Shown here: in pieces, positions 36,839 through 46,300 of the stretch
Position numbering within the stretch: position 1 is the stretch's first letter
Layout: each line of letters begins with the position of its first letter
Made by a program: the position numbers and the translations under genes
The notes under the pieces: model-generated
Seen by the model: only the letters and a program-made list of their open reading frames with translations
Databases searched by the model: none
Told to the model about the DNA's origin: nothing
Origin: Chamaesiphon sp041738715
GTDB taxonomy: Bacteria > Cyanobacteriota > Cyanobacteriia > Cyanobacteriales > Chamaesiphonaceae
DNA: 64,000 nucleotides
Direction of reading: 5' to 3'
NCBI GenBank assembly: GCA_041738715.1
Contig: JBGSPI010000059.1
Location: 39,807-103,806 of the forward strand

Positions 36839-37308
36839 AGTGAAAATAAAGTGAACATAATTTGATGATAATTTTATTATGCACGCAATGATGACCTAAA
36901 TTACTGTTTTGACTAAAATGATTTTACAAATCTGCGTGAAAAGGGGATCGAAAATGCGACGATCGTGATTTGTTAATTAAAGAATAGTCAAAGATTTCTG
37001 GAAATCAAGCAATATTTTATTACTACATTTATGTAGTTGAGTTGGGCAGAATTAATCGATTTGTCGATCCTGAGGTATATTGCCATCACATACCAGATTT
37101 CCACCACAAGAATTGAGAAATATCTGGCTGTTTATAGAAACAGCCCAACAGACATGGGGAATGCTAAGATTGAGCTTAGGTATCATTTCTCTCTAGTTAG
37201 GGATATAGCGATTTGGATTGTGTAACAACTACTAAAACTTCAGTAGTAGTCAAGTTATACTAAATCCGCCAAAATTTAGACCCTGAAATAATTAATTAGG
37301 TGTTCGCG
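36839..37308. other. Gene-less region between cyAbrB and the next gene
   Basis: About 470 bp, strongly AT-rich. A 62-codon open frame at 37037-37225 looks like nothing I know. The cyAbrB promoter should be here; no motif was certain. Confidence 0.5.
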
Positions 37309-37698
37309 ATGGAAGAATGGCAAAACGAAATCTCCGCAGTGTTCAAAGATTTAACCACGCTGTTTGATGAAGTTGGTCGCGAACTGACCGAACTAGTCGA
37401 AGAAGTTACCGCCGAAGCTCAGGAAATCCTCAATCTCCAATGGGACGAACTGAAAGAAGTGTTAACAGAACTCTGGCAAGAATTTGAATTAGAATTTGAA
37501 GAACCTACACCATTTAACTGGGACATAACTGTTCCCAGTAAACCAATGCCAGATCCGGCAACACATCCAGCCTGTATCGGTTGTATTCACTACGATGGTT
37601 CTGCTTACGGCGGAAATTTACTTGTTTGTGGAATGCACCCCTACGGTTGTGAACAGACTACCTGCGCCGATTGGGAAGGGGAAAACGATCTGAATTAA
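37309..37698 (+). CDS. Conserved cyanobacterial protein with Cys-rich C-terminus
   Basis: 129 residues from ATG 37309 (GTG at 37300 possible). The first 70 residues are an acidic amphipathic helix with heptads, likely coiled coil (FKDLTTLFDEVGRELTELVEEV). The C-terminus ACIGCIHYDGSAYGGNLLVCGMHPYG...TCADWE carries five cysteines and a His that could bind metal or a cluster. I recognise the pattern as common in cyanobacteria but know no function. Confidence 0.65.
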   Translation: MEEWQNEISAVFKDLTTLFDEVGRELTELVEEVTAEAQEILNLQWDELKEVLTELWQEFELEFEEPTPFNWDITVPSKPMPDPATHPACIGCIHYDGSAYGGNLLVCGMHPYGCEQTTCADWEGENDLN

Positions 37699-37839
37699 GG
37701 GGTACTGGTGACAAAGTTGGTAGAATGAGGTTGAAGGTTGATAACCTAGTGGACTGTCTAAAAGGCTTACGAAGTACTAGCAGAATAGCCACTGAATGAA
37801 ATCTACCGCTGGGATATACGCAACCCATGTCGATTTCCG

Positions 37840-38110
37840 ACTAAAACATTTCTGCCTTGGGACACAAGGCGGCTGCGTGGTGGATGCCTGAAATAGCGGA
37901 GTCGGTGCGGTCGGGTTCCCCGACCATGCAACCGACCCAAGCACAGTAGGGTAAGCCAAGGAGTCAGTAGCGGTGGAAACATCGACTAAAACCTCCAGAC
38001 GCTGTGTAAGACCAAAATGTAAACAAAGTTTGCATGGCGGCGACTGCGGTTGAAACACGAAATCTAGGGTTTTGAAGCCCCACCATAGCTGTGGCGGGTA
38101 GACTAAGCAC
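37840..38110 (+). pseudogene. Probable tnpB 3'-end relic with right-end hairpin
   Basis: A noncoding stretch that reads like the decayed tail of a solo tnpB element. GACACAAGGCGGCTGCGTG, then AGCGGAGTC, CAAGCACAGTAGGG and the in-frame fragment AKESVAVETSTK recall tnpB C-terminal codons, with stops interposed. A CCAC/GTGG hairpin near 38083-38097, preceded by AAGCCCCA, would be the right end. A GGTCGGG-TTC-CCCGACC palindrome near 37907-37923 looks inserted. The identification rests on memory of such tails, so it is moderate. An alternative is a structured RNA. Confidence 0.35.
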
Positions 38111-38153
38111 CTGGATATGTCACGTACTGGCAATTAGTTATAAGCGATCGAGC

Positions 38154-38564
38154 ATGACTCAAGCGAATCCACCATCAACCCCAACTACCCCCACCGAGAT
38201 CAAGTATGGAGAGCGGGAAATTATCAATGGGGAACTGATCACTTTTCCCAACCCCCGCATTGGCCGACGATATACCGTTGATATCAGTTTGCCAGAGTTT
38301 ACCTGTAAGTGTCCGTTTTCTGGCTATCCAGATTTTGCGACAATCGAGATTATTTACATTCCCGACCAAAAGGTCGTAGAACTTAAGGCATTAAAACTCT
38401 ATATCAATAGTTACCGCGATCGATATATCTCCCATGAAGAAGCTGCTAACCAGATTTTAGATGATTTTGTCGCCGTCGCCGATCCCCATCAGATCGTGGT
38501 CAAGGCTGATTTTTCACCACGGGGCAATGTTCACATGGTTGTGGAAGTCAAACACGAAAAATAA
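38154..38564 (+). CDS. queF: NADPH-dependent 7-cyano-7-deazaguanine reductase
   Basis: It reduces preQ0 to preQ1 in queuosine synthesis. The 136-residue unimodular type starts at ATG 38154; the longer open frame from 38091 is a relic of the repeat region. The catalytic Cys is in CKCPFSGYPDFATIEI, and the QueF signature is VVELKALKLYINSYRDRYISHEEA. The terminal GNVHMVVEVKHEK region is typical. Confidence 0.94.
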   Translation: MTQANPPSTPTTPTEIKYGEREIINGELITFPNPRIGRRYTVDISLPEFTCKCPFSGYPDFATIEIIYIPDQKVVELKALKLYINSYRDRYISHEEAANQILDDFVAVADPHQIVVKADFSPRGNVHMVVEVKHEK

Positions 38565-39065
38565 TCACATTGAATTATAGTCCCGATTTCCTAGAGGAGT
38601 CGGGGCGATAATGCTGAATCACAGACTAATCAATCGTTCGGCTCTCATCCCACCCCAAAGCAAAGATTATGGGTTGGGGATTCCCGCCTGTCTAGCTAAA
38701 TATCTAGCCCTGTGTCATCTCGCTGAATGAAGGGAATAATAGGATTATCAGGAACGAGCGGTTATCTATGTTTAAAAGGTAGTCCGTTTGCTAGTTGCTG
38801 GTGGCAAAACTTTCTCTTACACCTTTAGTAACTTTCCTGGTTGTATAGTTGTATGTGGGAATATATATGCAGACAGGCGATCGAATTACCCCTAGTAGTG
38901 TTAAATTGCACAATAATTAACCATAACTTGGTAATTTAAGATCATGTTGTCGGTAATCTAAACGTATATATAAATTCTTTATTTGTAGGTGAATTTTATT
39001 CACCACTGGTTTATATTTCTACCCCCATTTCTCTGACAAATCGTTGTGACATCAAGGGACCAAGC
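38565..39065. other. Gene-less region downstream of queF
   Basis: 500 bp. A hairpin CCCGA/TCGGG with inner TCCT/AGGA (38582-38604) follows queF by 17 bp but lacks a T-run. Another weak GC-rich hairpin lies at about 38650-38690 (CCCACCCC and GGGTTGGGG). No gene was seen. The last part should hold the promoter of the response regulator. Confidence 0.5.
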
Positions 39066-39797
39066 GTGAAACAAATTTTATTAGTAGACGATGATAAAAC
39101 TCTCCAGACAGTACTGACCCGATATTTGGAGAAGCGTGGTTATTCGGTACGAGTTGTAACTTCTGGCGTACAAGGGCTAAAACTCTTTGCTCAAGATCCA
39201 CCGGATGTCGTGGTGTCAGACATCATGATGCCAGGAATGGATGGTCTAGAATTCTGCCGTCGCCTGCGTGCTACTAGACCTGGACAGCTTGTACCGTTTA
39301 TTTTTCTTACTGCCAAAAAGGATCTAGAAGATCGCATTCAAGGACATTACATTGGTGCCGATGATTATATTACCAAACCATTTGAGCCACTAGAACTCCT
39401 TGCCAAAATCGAGGCCCAACTCGAACGGTCTCGTCGCATCCACTCCGAGATGGTGCGCTTGATGCAAAAAGTTCCTGAAGATCGCGACTCAGATAATGAT
39501 TTTGGTGATACGCCCACAGAGTCAGCCGCACCAGTCAAAGAACCAGTGCCAGAGGAAGATCTACCCCTGACACCTGCTGAGGCGCGGGTATTCTGGGAGG
39601 TAATTCAAGGCTTGACAAACAAACAAATCAGTCAGCGGTTGTTTATCAGTCCACGCACTGTCCAAACTCATCTGAGTAATATTCTGACGAAGTTAAACTT
39701 AGAGAATCGATCGCAATTAGTCCGATTTGCCTTCGAGCATGGTTATCGTCCGCCCCATACTCAGGATGAACAGAAAGCAGCGGAGGCTAGAGGCTAG
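39066..39797 (+). CDS. NarL/LuxR-type response regulator (Ycf29-like)
   Basis: 243 residues starting at GTG. The receiver domain (1-120) has ILLVDDDKTLQTVL, phospho-acceptor Asp in VVVSDIMMPGMDG, and KPFEP. An acidic linker (about 135-170) precedes a LuxR HTH (LTPAEARVFWEVIQGLTNKQISQRLFISPRTVQTHLSNIL). The arrangement resembles the plastid/cyanobacterial Ycf29 family. No histidine kinase adjoins it. Confidence 0.85.
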   Translation: MKQILLVDDDKTLQTVLTRYLEKRGYSVRVVTSGVQGLKLFAQDPPDVVVSDIMMPGMDGLEFCRRLRATRPGQLVPFIFLTAKKDLEDRIQGHYIGADDYITKPFEPLELLAKIEAQLERSRRIHSEMVRLMQKVPEDRDSDNDFGDTPTESAAPVKEPVPEEDLPLTPAEARVFWEVIQGLTNKQISQRLFISPRTVQTHLSNILTKLNLENRSQLVRFAFEHGYRPPHTQDEQKAAEARG

Positions 39798-39860
39798 GGA
39801 ATAGGGAATAGAGTATTCTTAATAGACATAGCGTTCTTGTAGAGTGTTTTAACCAGAGTT

Positions 39861-40589
39861 ATGACTATTGCCGATTTAGCCTCAAGCACACTACGCGATC
39901 GCATTATCGTACCCCTTGATGTGCCTAGCCTCGCGGCTGCGACTGAATTAATAGATCGACTTCCTGATGTCACCTTTTGGAAAGTTGGGCTAGAATTATT
40001 TGTCAGTACTGGTGCCCAAATTATCCAGCTACTGAAAGATCGAGGAAAACGGGTATTTCTCGATCTAAAATTTCATGATATTCCCAATACTGTTGCTGGT
40101 GCTTGTCGCTCGGCAGCTAGCTATGGAGTGGACTTACTCACAGTCCATGCAACAGCGGGTAAACCAGCACTCACCGCCGCGATGCTCGCAGTTGCAGAGG
40201 GTGCCCAAGCCGCAGGTGTTCAACCGCCGCAAGTAATTGCGATCACCCTACTAACTAGTATCAATGCACGGGAACTTGCCTTCGATCTCCATGTCCCCCT
40301 AGAATTGCCCGAATATGCCCTCAAAATGGCGTTACTAGCCCAAGAGAGTGGATTAAATGGAGTGGTATGTTCGCCCCATGAAGTCGCAGATTTACGGCGC
40401 AATTGTCATGGTAATTTTATCTTTGTTTGCCCTGGAGTCCGCCCGACTTGGGCCGTCAAGGGAGACCAACAGCGCACGCTTACACCCAATCAGGCAATTG
40501 CCGCAGGGGCAGATTACTTAGTCATCGGACGACCAATTACAGCCGCTCCCGATCCCCAAGCAGCTTGGGAACGAATTATTTTGGAGTAG
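39861..40589 (+). CDS. pyrF: Orotidine 5'-phosphate decarboxylase
   Basis: The last step of UMP synthesis. The 242 residues have IIVPLDVPSLAAATELID, the catalytic FLDLKFHDIPNTVAGA (Asp-Lys-x-x-Asp) and PGVRP...QAIAAGADYLVIGRPI at the phosphate site. Standard type I bacterial enzyme. A SUI1 gene follows 36 bp later, likely in one transcript. Confidence 0.95.
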   Translation: MTIADLASSTLRDRIIVPLDVPSLAAATELIDRLPDVTFWKVGLELFVSTGAQIIQLLKDRGKRVFLDLKFHDIPNTVAGACRSAASYGVDLLTVHATAGKPALTAAMLAVAEGAQAAGVQPPQVIAITLLTSINARELAFDLHVPLELPEYALKMALLAQESGLNGVVCSPHEVADLRRNCHGNFIFVCPGVRPTWAVKGDQQRTLTPNQAIAAGADYLVIGRPITAAPDPQAAWERIILE

Positions 40590-40625
40590 AGGCTAGAGGA
40601 TAGAGAGAGTTGGGAGACTGAAATT

Positions 40626-40952
40626 ATGGCAAAAGATAGTAAAAAAATTGTCTACCGTGAATTTGGAGACGAAGAATCAGAGACAGAGATTCCAGCAGAT
40701 CTGCCGCCCAATCAGCACAGCTTAAAAATTCAAGCATCCAGGAAAGGGAAAGGTGGTAAGACAGTAACAATCGTGAGTGGCTTTCAAGTATCGCCAGACA
40801 CTCTCCAGAGCCTCGTGAAGCAACTCAAAAATCAATGTGGGACAGGTGGGACAATGAGAGACGGAGAAATCGAAATTCAAGGCGACCACCGCCAGAAGTT
40901 ATTGGAGATTTTAACTAAGTTGGGCTATAAAGCTAAGTTGAGTGGGGGTTGA
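40626..40952 (+). CDS. SUI1/eIF1-family translation factor (YciH-like)
   Basis: 108 residues. The C-terminal two-thirds carry the SUI1 fold: LKIQASRKGKGGKTVTIVSGF, LVKQLKNQCGTGGTMRDGEIEIQGDHRQKLLEILTKLGY. Bacterial SUI1 proteins act in start-site fidelity, at least in vitro. The N-terminus is acidic. It follows pyrF. Confidence 0.9.
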   Translation: MAKDSKKIVYREFGDEESETEIPADLPPNQHSLKIQASRKGKGGKTVTIVSGFQVSPDTLQSLVKQLKNQCGTGGTMRDGEIEIQGDHRQKLLEILTKLGYKAKLSGG

Positions 40953-41129
40953 TCGGTGACACATTGAAGGTGGACAGTAGGATTTTGCGTCAGTCCAAAA
41001 ATTATTTAAACATTTTGCCGTCAACGAGCAAAAGATGGTAGCAGTGGGCATACTAGCTGAAGACAATCTGCATAGTTACTTCCTACTAGCCAGATCTGCC
41101 ATGACACCTGCTGACGCAAGACAAATCAA

Positions 41130-42302
41130 ATGGTTGCTGAATATATAACACTGGATAGTTTAGCCACTCAGTTAAGAGAGATCAAGCACCAACTCTTCAG
41201 TGGACATGTTTTACTCACAACTCCACAGGGGCAAAAGTGGTGCCTATATTTTTATCTCGGTCGTATCCTGTATGCCACTGGCGGTAATTATCCAATTCGT
41301 CGTTGGGTGAGAAATTTGATGGTCGCGAAGGTCGATGTCAGCGGTGCAAAAGACTTGCAAGCGCGAATTGACTCTCTCACCGATATTTCGGCATTGACAC
41401 CAGCCGAACTAGAGACTTGCTGGGAATATTATTTACTGGTCAATTGGGCAAAGCAAAATCGGATTACGCGAAGTGGGATGATCCAACACATTCAAACCAC
41501 CATCGTGGAAGTATTATTTGATATTGTTCAAGCTGAATCTTTTAGTTGCGAACGAATTGTCCAAACCCAACTGACCCCACAGTTGACATTGATTGATGTC
41601 GAACAGGCATTTGATATGGCTGTACAACAACAGCAGCAATGGCAGCAGGCAAAGCTCACAGATATTTTACCTGATCGAGCACTAGAAATTGTAGCTGTCG
41701 CTGAATTTCAGCAGATGGTTTCCCCGCAGGCATATCAAACCCTGCAATTTGTATTAGATGGGAAACAAACGATTCGGGAAATCGCGATGAAAACCCGACA
41801 ATCACCATTAAAAATTGGTCAGTCTTTCCTGAAACACATTCAGGCGGGGAGACTTCGTTTAGTTACTCCCACCGATTTTAGCAATCCGATCGATCGGGCT
41901 TATCCTTTGGGTTTAACTAGTTCGGCTCCATTGATCGCCTGTGTTGATGATAGTCCATTTGTTTGCGATCGGTTGGAGCAAATTTTTCGGGGTGTGGGTT
42001 ATCAATTTGTCAGCGTACTGGATTCAATGAAGGCACTACCAATTTTAATTGCCAAAAAACCACAGTTGATTTTTCTCGATTTAGTGATGCCCAATACTAA
42101 TGGCTATGAAATTTGCAGTCGGTTACGAAAGGTAGCTGCTTTTCGGGATACACCAATTGTCATTTTAACTGGAAATGATGGGGTGATCGATCGAGTTCGG
42201 GCTAAAGTTGTCGGGGCAACTGATTTTTTGACGAAACCAGTTCAATCAGAATTAGTATTGGGCATCGCCCAAAAGTATCTCAATACTGCACCAAAAGAGT
42301 AA
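41130..42302 (+). CDS. pixG: PatA-type response regulator, first gene of Pix phototaxis operon
   Basis: 390 residues. The N-terminal PATAN domain (about 1-260) contains FSGHVLLTTPQGQKWCLYFYLGRILYATGG. The C-terminal receiver (about 270-390) has IACVDDSPFVCDRLEQIF, phospho-Asp in LIFLDLVMPNTNGYE and KPVQSE. This matches PixG/PilG-type outputs that act on pilus motors in cyanobacterial phototaxis. It begins an operon with five genes and short gaps (34, 21, 54 and 122 bp). Confidence 0.85.
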   Translation: MVAEYITLDSLATQLREIKHQLFSGHVLLTTPQGQKWCLYFYLGRILYATGGNYPIRRWVRNLMVAKVDVSGAKDLQARIDSLTDISALTPAELETCWEYYLLVNWAKQNRITRSGMIQHIQTTIVEVLFDIVQAESFSCERIVQTQLTPQLTLIDVEQAFDMAVQQQQQWQQAKLTDILPDRALEIVAVAEFQQMVSPQAYQTLQFVLDGKQTIREIAMKTRQSPLKIGQSFLKHIQAGRLRLVTPTDFSNPIDRAYPLGLTSSAPLIACVDDSPFVCDRLEQIFRGVGYQFVSVLDSMKALPILIAKKPQLIFLDLVMPNTNGYEICSRLRKVAAFRDTPIVILTGNDGVIDRVRAKVVGATDFLTKPVQSELVLGIAQKYLNTAPKE

Positions 42303-42336
42303 GTTTAAATATTGACATCTATTAGGCAATAACAAA

Positions 42337-42699
42337 ATGGCTACAGCACTAATCATTGAAGACGTTCAGACCGATCGAATGATTTTAACTACTTATTTGG
42401 AAGCCGAAGGTTGGCGTGTAGTTGTAGCAATGACTGGTGAGGAGGCACTCACCCATTTGAGTACAAATAAGCCAGATATCGTATTTCTTGATGTTGTCCT
42501 ACCAGGACGGAGTGGTTTTGAAATCTGTCGAACGATCAAATCTCAAGGGGATACCCAGAAAATTCCTGTGGTAATTTGCTCGACTAAAAATACTGATATG
42601 GATCGATTTTGGGGATTAAAACAGGGGGCTGACATGTATTTAAGCAAACCAGTTACTCGGCATGATTTTCTGGAAACCATACAAAAGTTAGTTAAATAA
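42337..42699 (+). CDS. pixH: CheY-like single-domain response regulator
   Basis: 120 residues, one receiver domain: TALIIEDVQTDRMILTTYL, phospho-acceptor Asp in IVFLDVVLPGRSG, the conserved Thr/Ser replaced in VVICSTKNTD, and KPVTRHDF. It probably receives phosphate from PixL and competes with or tempers PixG. It sits 34 bp after pixG. Confidence 0.88.
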   Translation: MATALIIEDVQTDRMILTTYLEAEGWRVVVAMTGEEALTHLSTNKPDIVFLDVVLPGRSGFEICRTIKSQGDTQKIPVVICSTKNTDMDRFWGLKQGADMYLSKPVTRHDFLETIQKLVK

Positions 42700-42720
42700 T
42701 TTGGGGCATATTTAAGGGAG

Positions 42721-43275
42721 ATGAATGCAAAAAATGTCAGCGAAAGTTATACTAATTTAGCCGCACAACCGCCGTTGGCTGAAAAAGATCGGCAGATGCG
42801 ACAGCAATTTTTGCAATTTCGACTTCAAGCCGATTTGAGGGCAGCAATTGAAATCGATCGAGTCACGGAATTAGTCAGTATTCGGCTCGATCGAGTAGTC
42901 CCAATGCCTCATTTATCACCTGCTGTCATGGGTGTTTACAATTGGCGAGGTGAAATTCTCTGGATTGTCGATCTAGCAATATTATTGGGGTTAGATTCAA
43001 TCAGATCTCCCCAATTTTATCGCCATCTCCAACCAACTATTATTTTGCGTAATAGTCAACCTGGAGAAATAATTGAGATCGGGTTATTAGTCGCTGAGAT
43101 TGAAGAAATTGAATGGGGTGAAATTAAGCCAATTCAATCTTTGGCTGCGAATTTTGTCGATTCAAAGCTTTTATCATGGGCAAAAAGTTATTGGCAGGTC
43201 AGTACAGATGAAAAATTCTTAGTGCTAGATGAACAAGCAATTTTTAATAGTCCCAAGCTTAATTCTAATATTTAG
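42721..43275 (+). CDS. pixI: CheW-like adaptor
   Basis: 184 residues coupling receptor to kinase. The CheW domain covers about 30-175: FLQFRLQADLRAAIEIDRVTELV, MPHLSPAVMGVYNWRGEILWIVDLAILLGL, and IGLLVAEIEEIEWGE. AAGGGAG ends directly at the ATG, so the annotated start has an unusually short Shine-Dalgarno spacing and a slightly later start is possible. Confidence 0.87.
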   Translation: MNAKNVSESYTNLAAQPPLAEKDRQMRQQFLQFRLQADLRAAIEIDRVTELVSIRLDRVVPMPHLSPAVMGVYNWRGEILWIVDLAILLGLDSIRSPQFYRHLQPTIILRNSQPGEIIEIGLLVAEIEEIEWGEIKPIQSLAANFVDSKLLSWAKSYWQVSTDEKFLVLDEQAIFNSPKLNSNI

Positions 43276-43329
43276 TCATTATTCACAATAATTAATTATT
43301 TATTTTAATCCCTAATTAAATATAAACCG

Positions 43330-46300
43330 ATGAAAACAATTGATAAAAATGATACTGAAGATCGAAATATTGTCACAAGAAATCCGATGCTTGAAATTCC
43401 ACCAGAAGATTCATTTTTATGGATAGCCGAAAATGAACCAAATCGGACAGAATTGCGTTCGGCAATGCCGGTTGTGATTAACCCAAGCACACAGAATAGT
43501 CGTTATCAAAAGACTTTATATCAAAAAATTCTCCTGACCATTTTGCCTTTCATGTTGCTGCCAATCGCTGGGATTAGCTGGATGGCTTTAGAGCGCAGCT
43601 TTCAGCCAAATGATCCTCCAGCCGATCTCCATCAGACAAGAGATAGATCGGGACAAATAGAACATTTGTGGCAAGATATTTTATTTCTGCTATTATTTGC
43701 CAGCCTCAACTTAGGTGCCGCATTATGGATCGCACGGTGTATGTCTAACTCATTTGGCAAAATCACCACCAAACTCAATGAAGCTGCCAATGGTAATCTG
43801 CTAACTCAACTCGAACCAGATGATACCGTTGAGTTTCAAGCAGTCGCAGATAACTTTAATCAGCTAGTTGCTAACTTTAATTACACTCTTCAACAACAAC
43901 AACTAACCGCAAAAGCAAACAAATTATTCGGCAAAATTGCCCTGATCGCGCACGAATCTCTCGATACATTTCGGGTATATCAAATCGGGACACTTGGTGT
44001 AAATAAAATTCTTCAGACCGATCGAGTGTCAATCTATCGCTGGGACTCAGACTTAAACGGGGTCTTGGTCGCAGAATCAGTCCAGCCAGGTCGATTGACG
44101 ACAGCTGCACTCCCAGTAGGCGATCTATATTTGGTAGATTCGCCAACCGAGCTAGAGCGATATCAACGAGGACAGAATTTGGCGATCGATGACTGGCAGC
44201 AGGTACACTTGAGTCCTCGTCGTCAGGAGTTTGTAAACAAGTTAGAACTCAAGTCAACGATCTTCGCCCCGATTATGGCTGGTAAAAAACTGGTGGGCTT
44301 ATTGTCAGTGCAGCAATGCAGCAGAGTCCGCAAGTGGGAAGATTGGGAAGTAGATTTTTGTACTCAAGCTGCCCAAAGGATGGGTTTGGCGATCGAACAG
44401 GTAGGCACTTGGATGGCACAAGCGGCTGAACTCCGCCGCACCAGCATATTAGCAAAAGCTAATCAAATTCAACAATCGGCAGAATTGACGGATTTGCTTC
44501 AACAGGGATTAGAGAGTATCCGGGTGGAATTTAACCTCGATCGAGCGATGATTTTCAGTTTTACTGAGCAGGAATTAGGTCAAATTATCGCATCTGCGAC
44601 TAAATCTGAGTACTTACCGATCGACGAAACGGTAATGATTAATTATCTGCGAGGTCGGCTAGCGGAAGAAGATCCTGATACTGGAGAGATCTCCAATATT
44701 CATCACATCTCCGCCAATGGAGGCTTGAGCGCAGCCGAAATCACCCAACTCCACAGCCTCCAGATCGAGGCGATGTTAACTGCACCAATCGTCCATGACG
44801 GTAAATTGCTGGGGTTAGCGATCGGTCAGATGTGTCAATCTGCGCGCGACTGGCAAGAGACAGAAATAGCCAAATTTACTGATGTTGCCAACCAACTGGG
44901 CTTAGTACTCGATCGAGGTCAAGCAATCACTCGGGAAGAGGTCAATCAGCGGCATAAGAATTTGCTGACCAAAATTTCACTGCAACTGAGAGAGACACTC
45001 GATGGAGATGAGATTATCAATACTGCCCTCGTCTCGATCCAACAAGAGTTGGGACTTGATCGAGCGATCTTTTATACAATTGACGAGCAGGGCGAAGGAA
45101 AAATCATTGCAGAATCATTAGTCACAGGCAATCAATCGATTTTAGGTCAGGTAATCGATCGATCTGCCATTGAAAGTATTGCCAGTAGTGGTGCCAAGGG
45201 GCAGATTATCGCCATTAATGACGTTTACCAATCAGGTTTACCCGACTTCTTACTCCAGATGATGGCACACTGTCAGGTGCAAGCGACCATTTTTATCCCG
45301 ATTTTAATCGAGAATCAACTCTTTGGCTCGATTGGCGGGCATATGTGTAATGCGCCGCGCATCTGGCAGCCAGCCGAGATCGATCTGCTCAACCAAATCG
45401 CCACCCAGATCGGATTAGTTTTGAGTCAAGCCCAACTTGTCGCCCAACGGGAAAAGAATGCCCGAAAATTGCAAAGTCTATCTAACTTCACACTTCAACT
45501 CCGTCAATCTTTGCAACGACAAGATATCCTGAACACGGCTGTCGAACTTGTCCGCCAAACATTGGATCTCGATCGAACGATTGTCTTTGAGCTAGACCGA
45601 GATTTTAACGGCAAAATTGTGGCAGAATCTCTCATCAGCGACGATCTGGCAATTTTGGGACAACAAATCGATGATTGTTGTATCAAGGATGCTGGCTACG
45701 ATCAGGGGCGAATCATGGCATTACCAGATATCTATCAAGCTGGGTTGAATGAGTGTCATATTCAAATGCTCAAAAAATTCCGCGTGCGGGCAAATCTGAT
45801 CGTACCAATTACGATCGATGGTCAATTATTTGGTTTACTCATCGGTCATCAATGTCATGCACCTCGACAGTGGAAGGCTGATGAGATCGGACTATTTAAC
45901 CAATTCTCGACTCAACTGGCCCTCGCGCTCAACCAATCCTTGTTGATCGAACAGCGGGAAATCACTGCTAAACGGTCTCAATTACTCTTAGATACGACCA
46001 TTAAACTCCGCCAATCCCTCGACCAGCAAGAGATCCTGAATATCGCCTTGCCAGAAATTCGCCAAGTTTTTGGATTCGATCGAGCCAGTATCTTGGTCTT
46101 GAATGATCAGGGTGAGGGGAAAATCATCGCCGAATCGATTCGATCGTCAGAATTATCTATTTTGGATCGAACCTTTAGTCCTGAACATTTGACCGAGATT
46201 CGCGCACATGGTTTAGATCAAGGGAAAGTGACCGCAATTAACGATCTCCATCAAGCTGAACTAACCGAATCTCTGGCTGAATCTTTACAACAGATGAAGA

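Noticed and set aside
37777..38133. 118-codon minus-strand frame
   Set aside because: It runs across the hairpin-rich tnpB-like relic and encodes a low-complexity, Cys/Pro-rich peptide with no resemblance to a family.
38640..38690. GC-rich hairpin as another TnpB right end
   Set aside because: Pairing is weak and no tnpB-like codons precede it.
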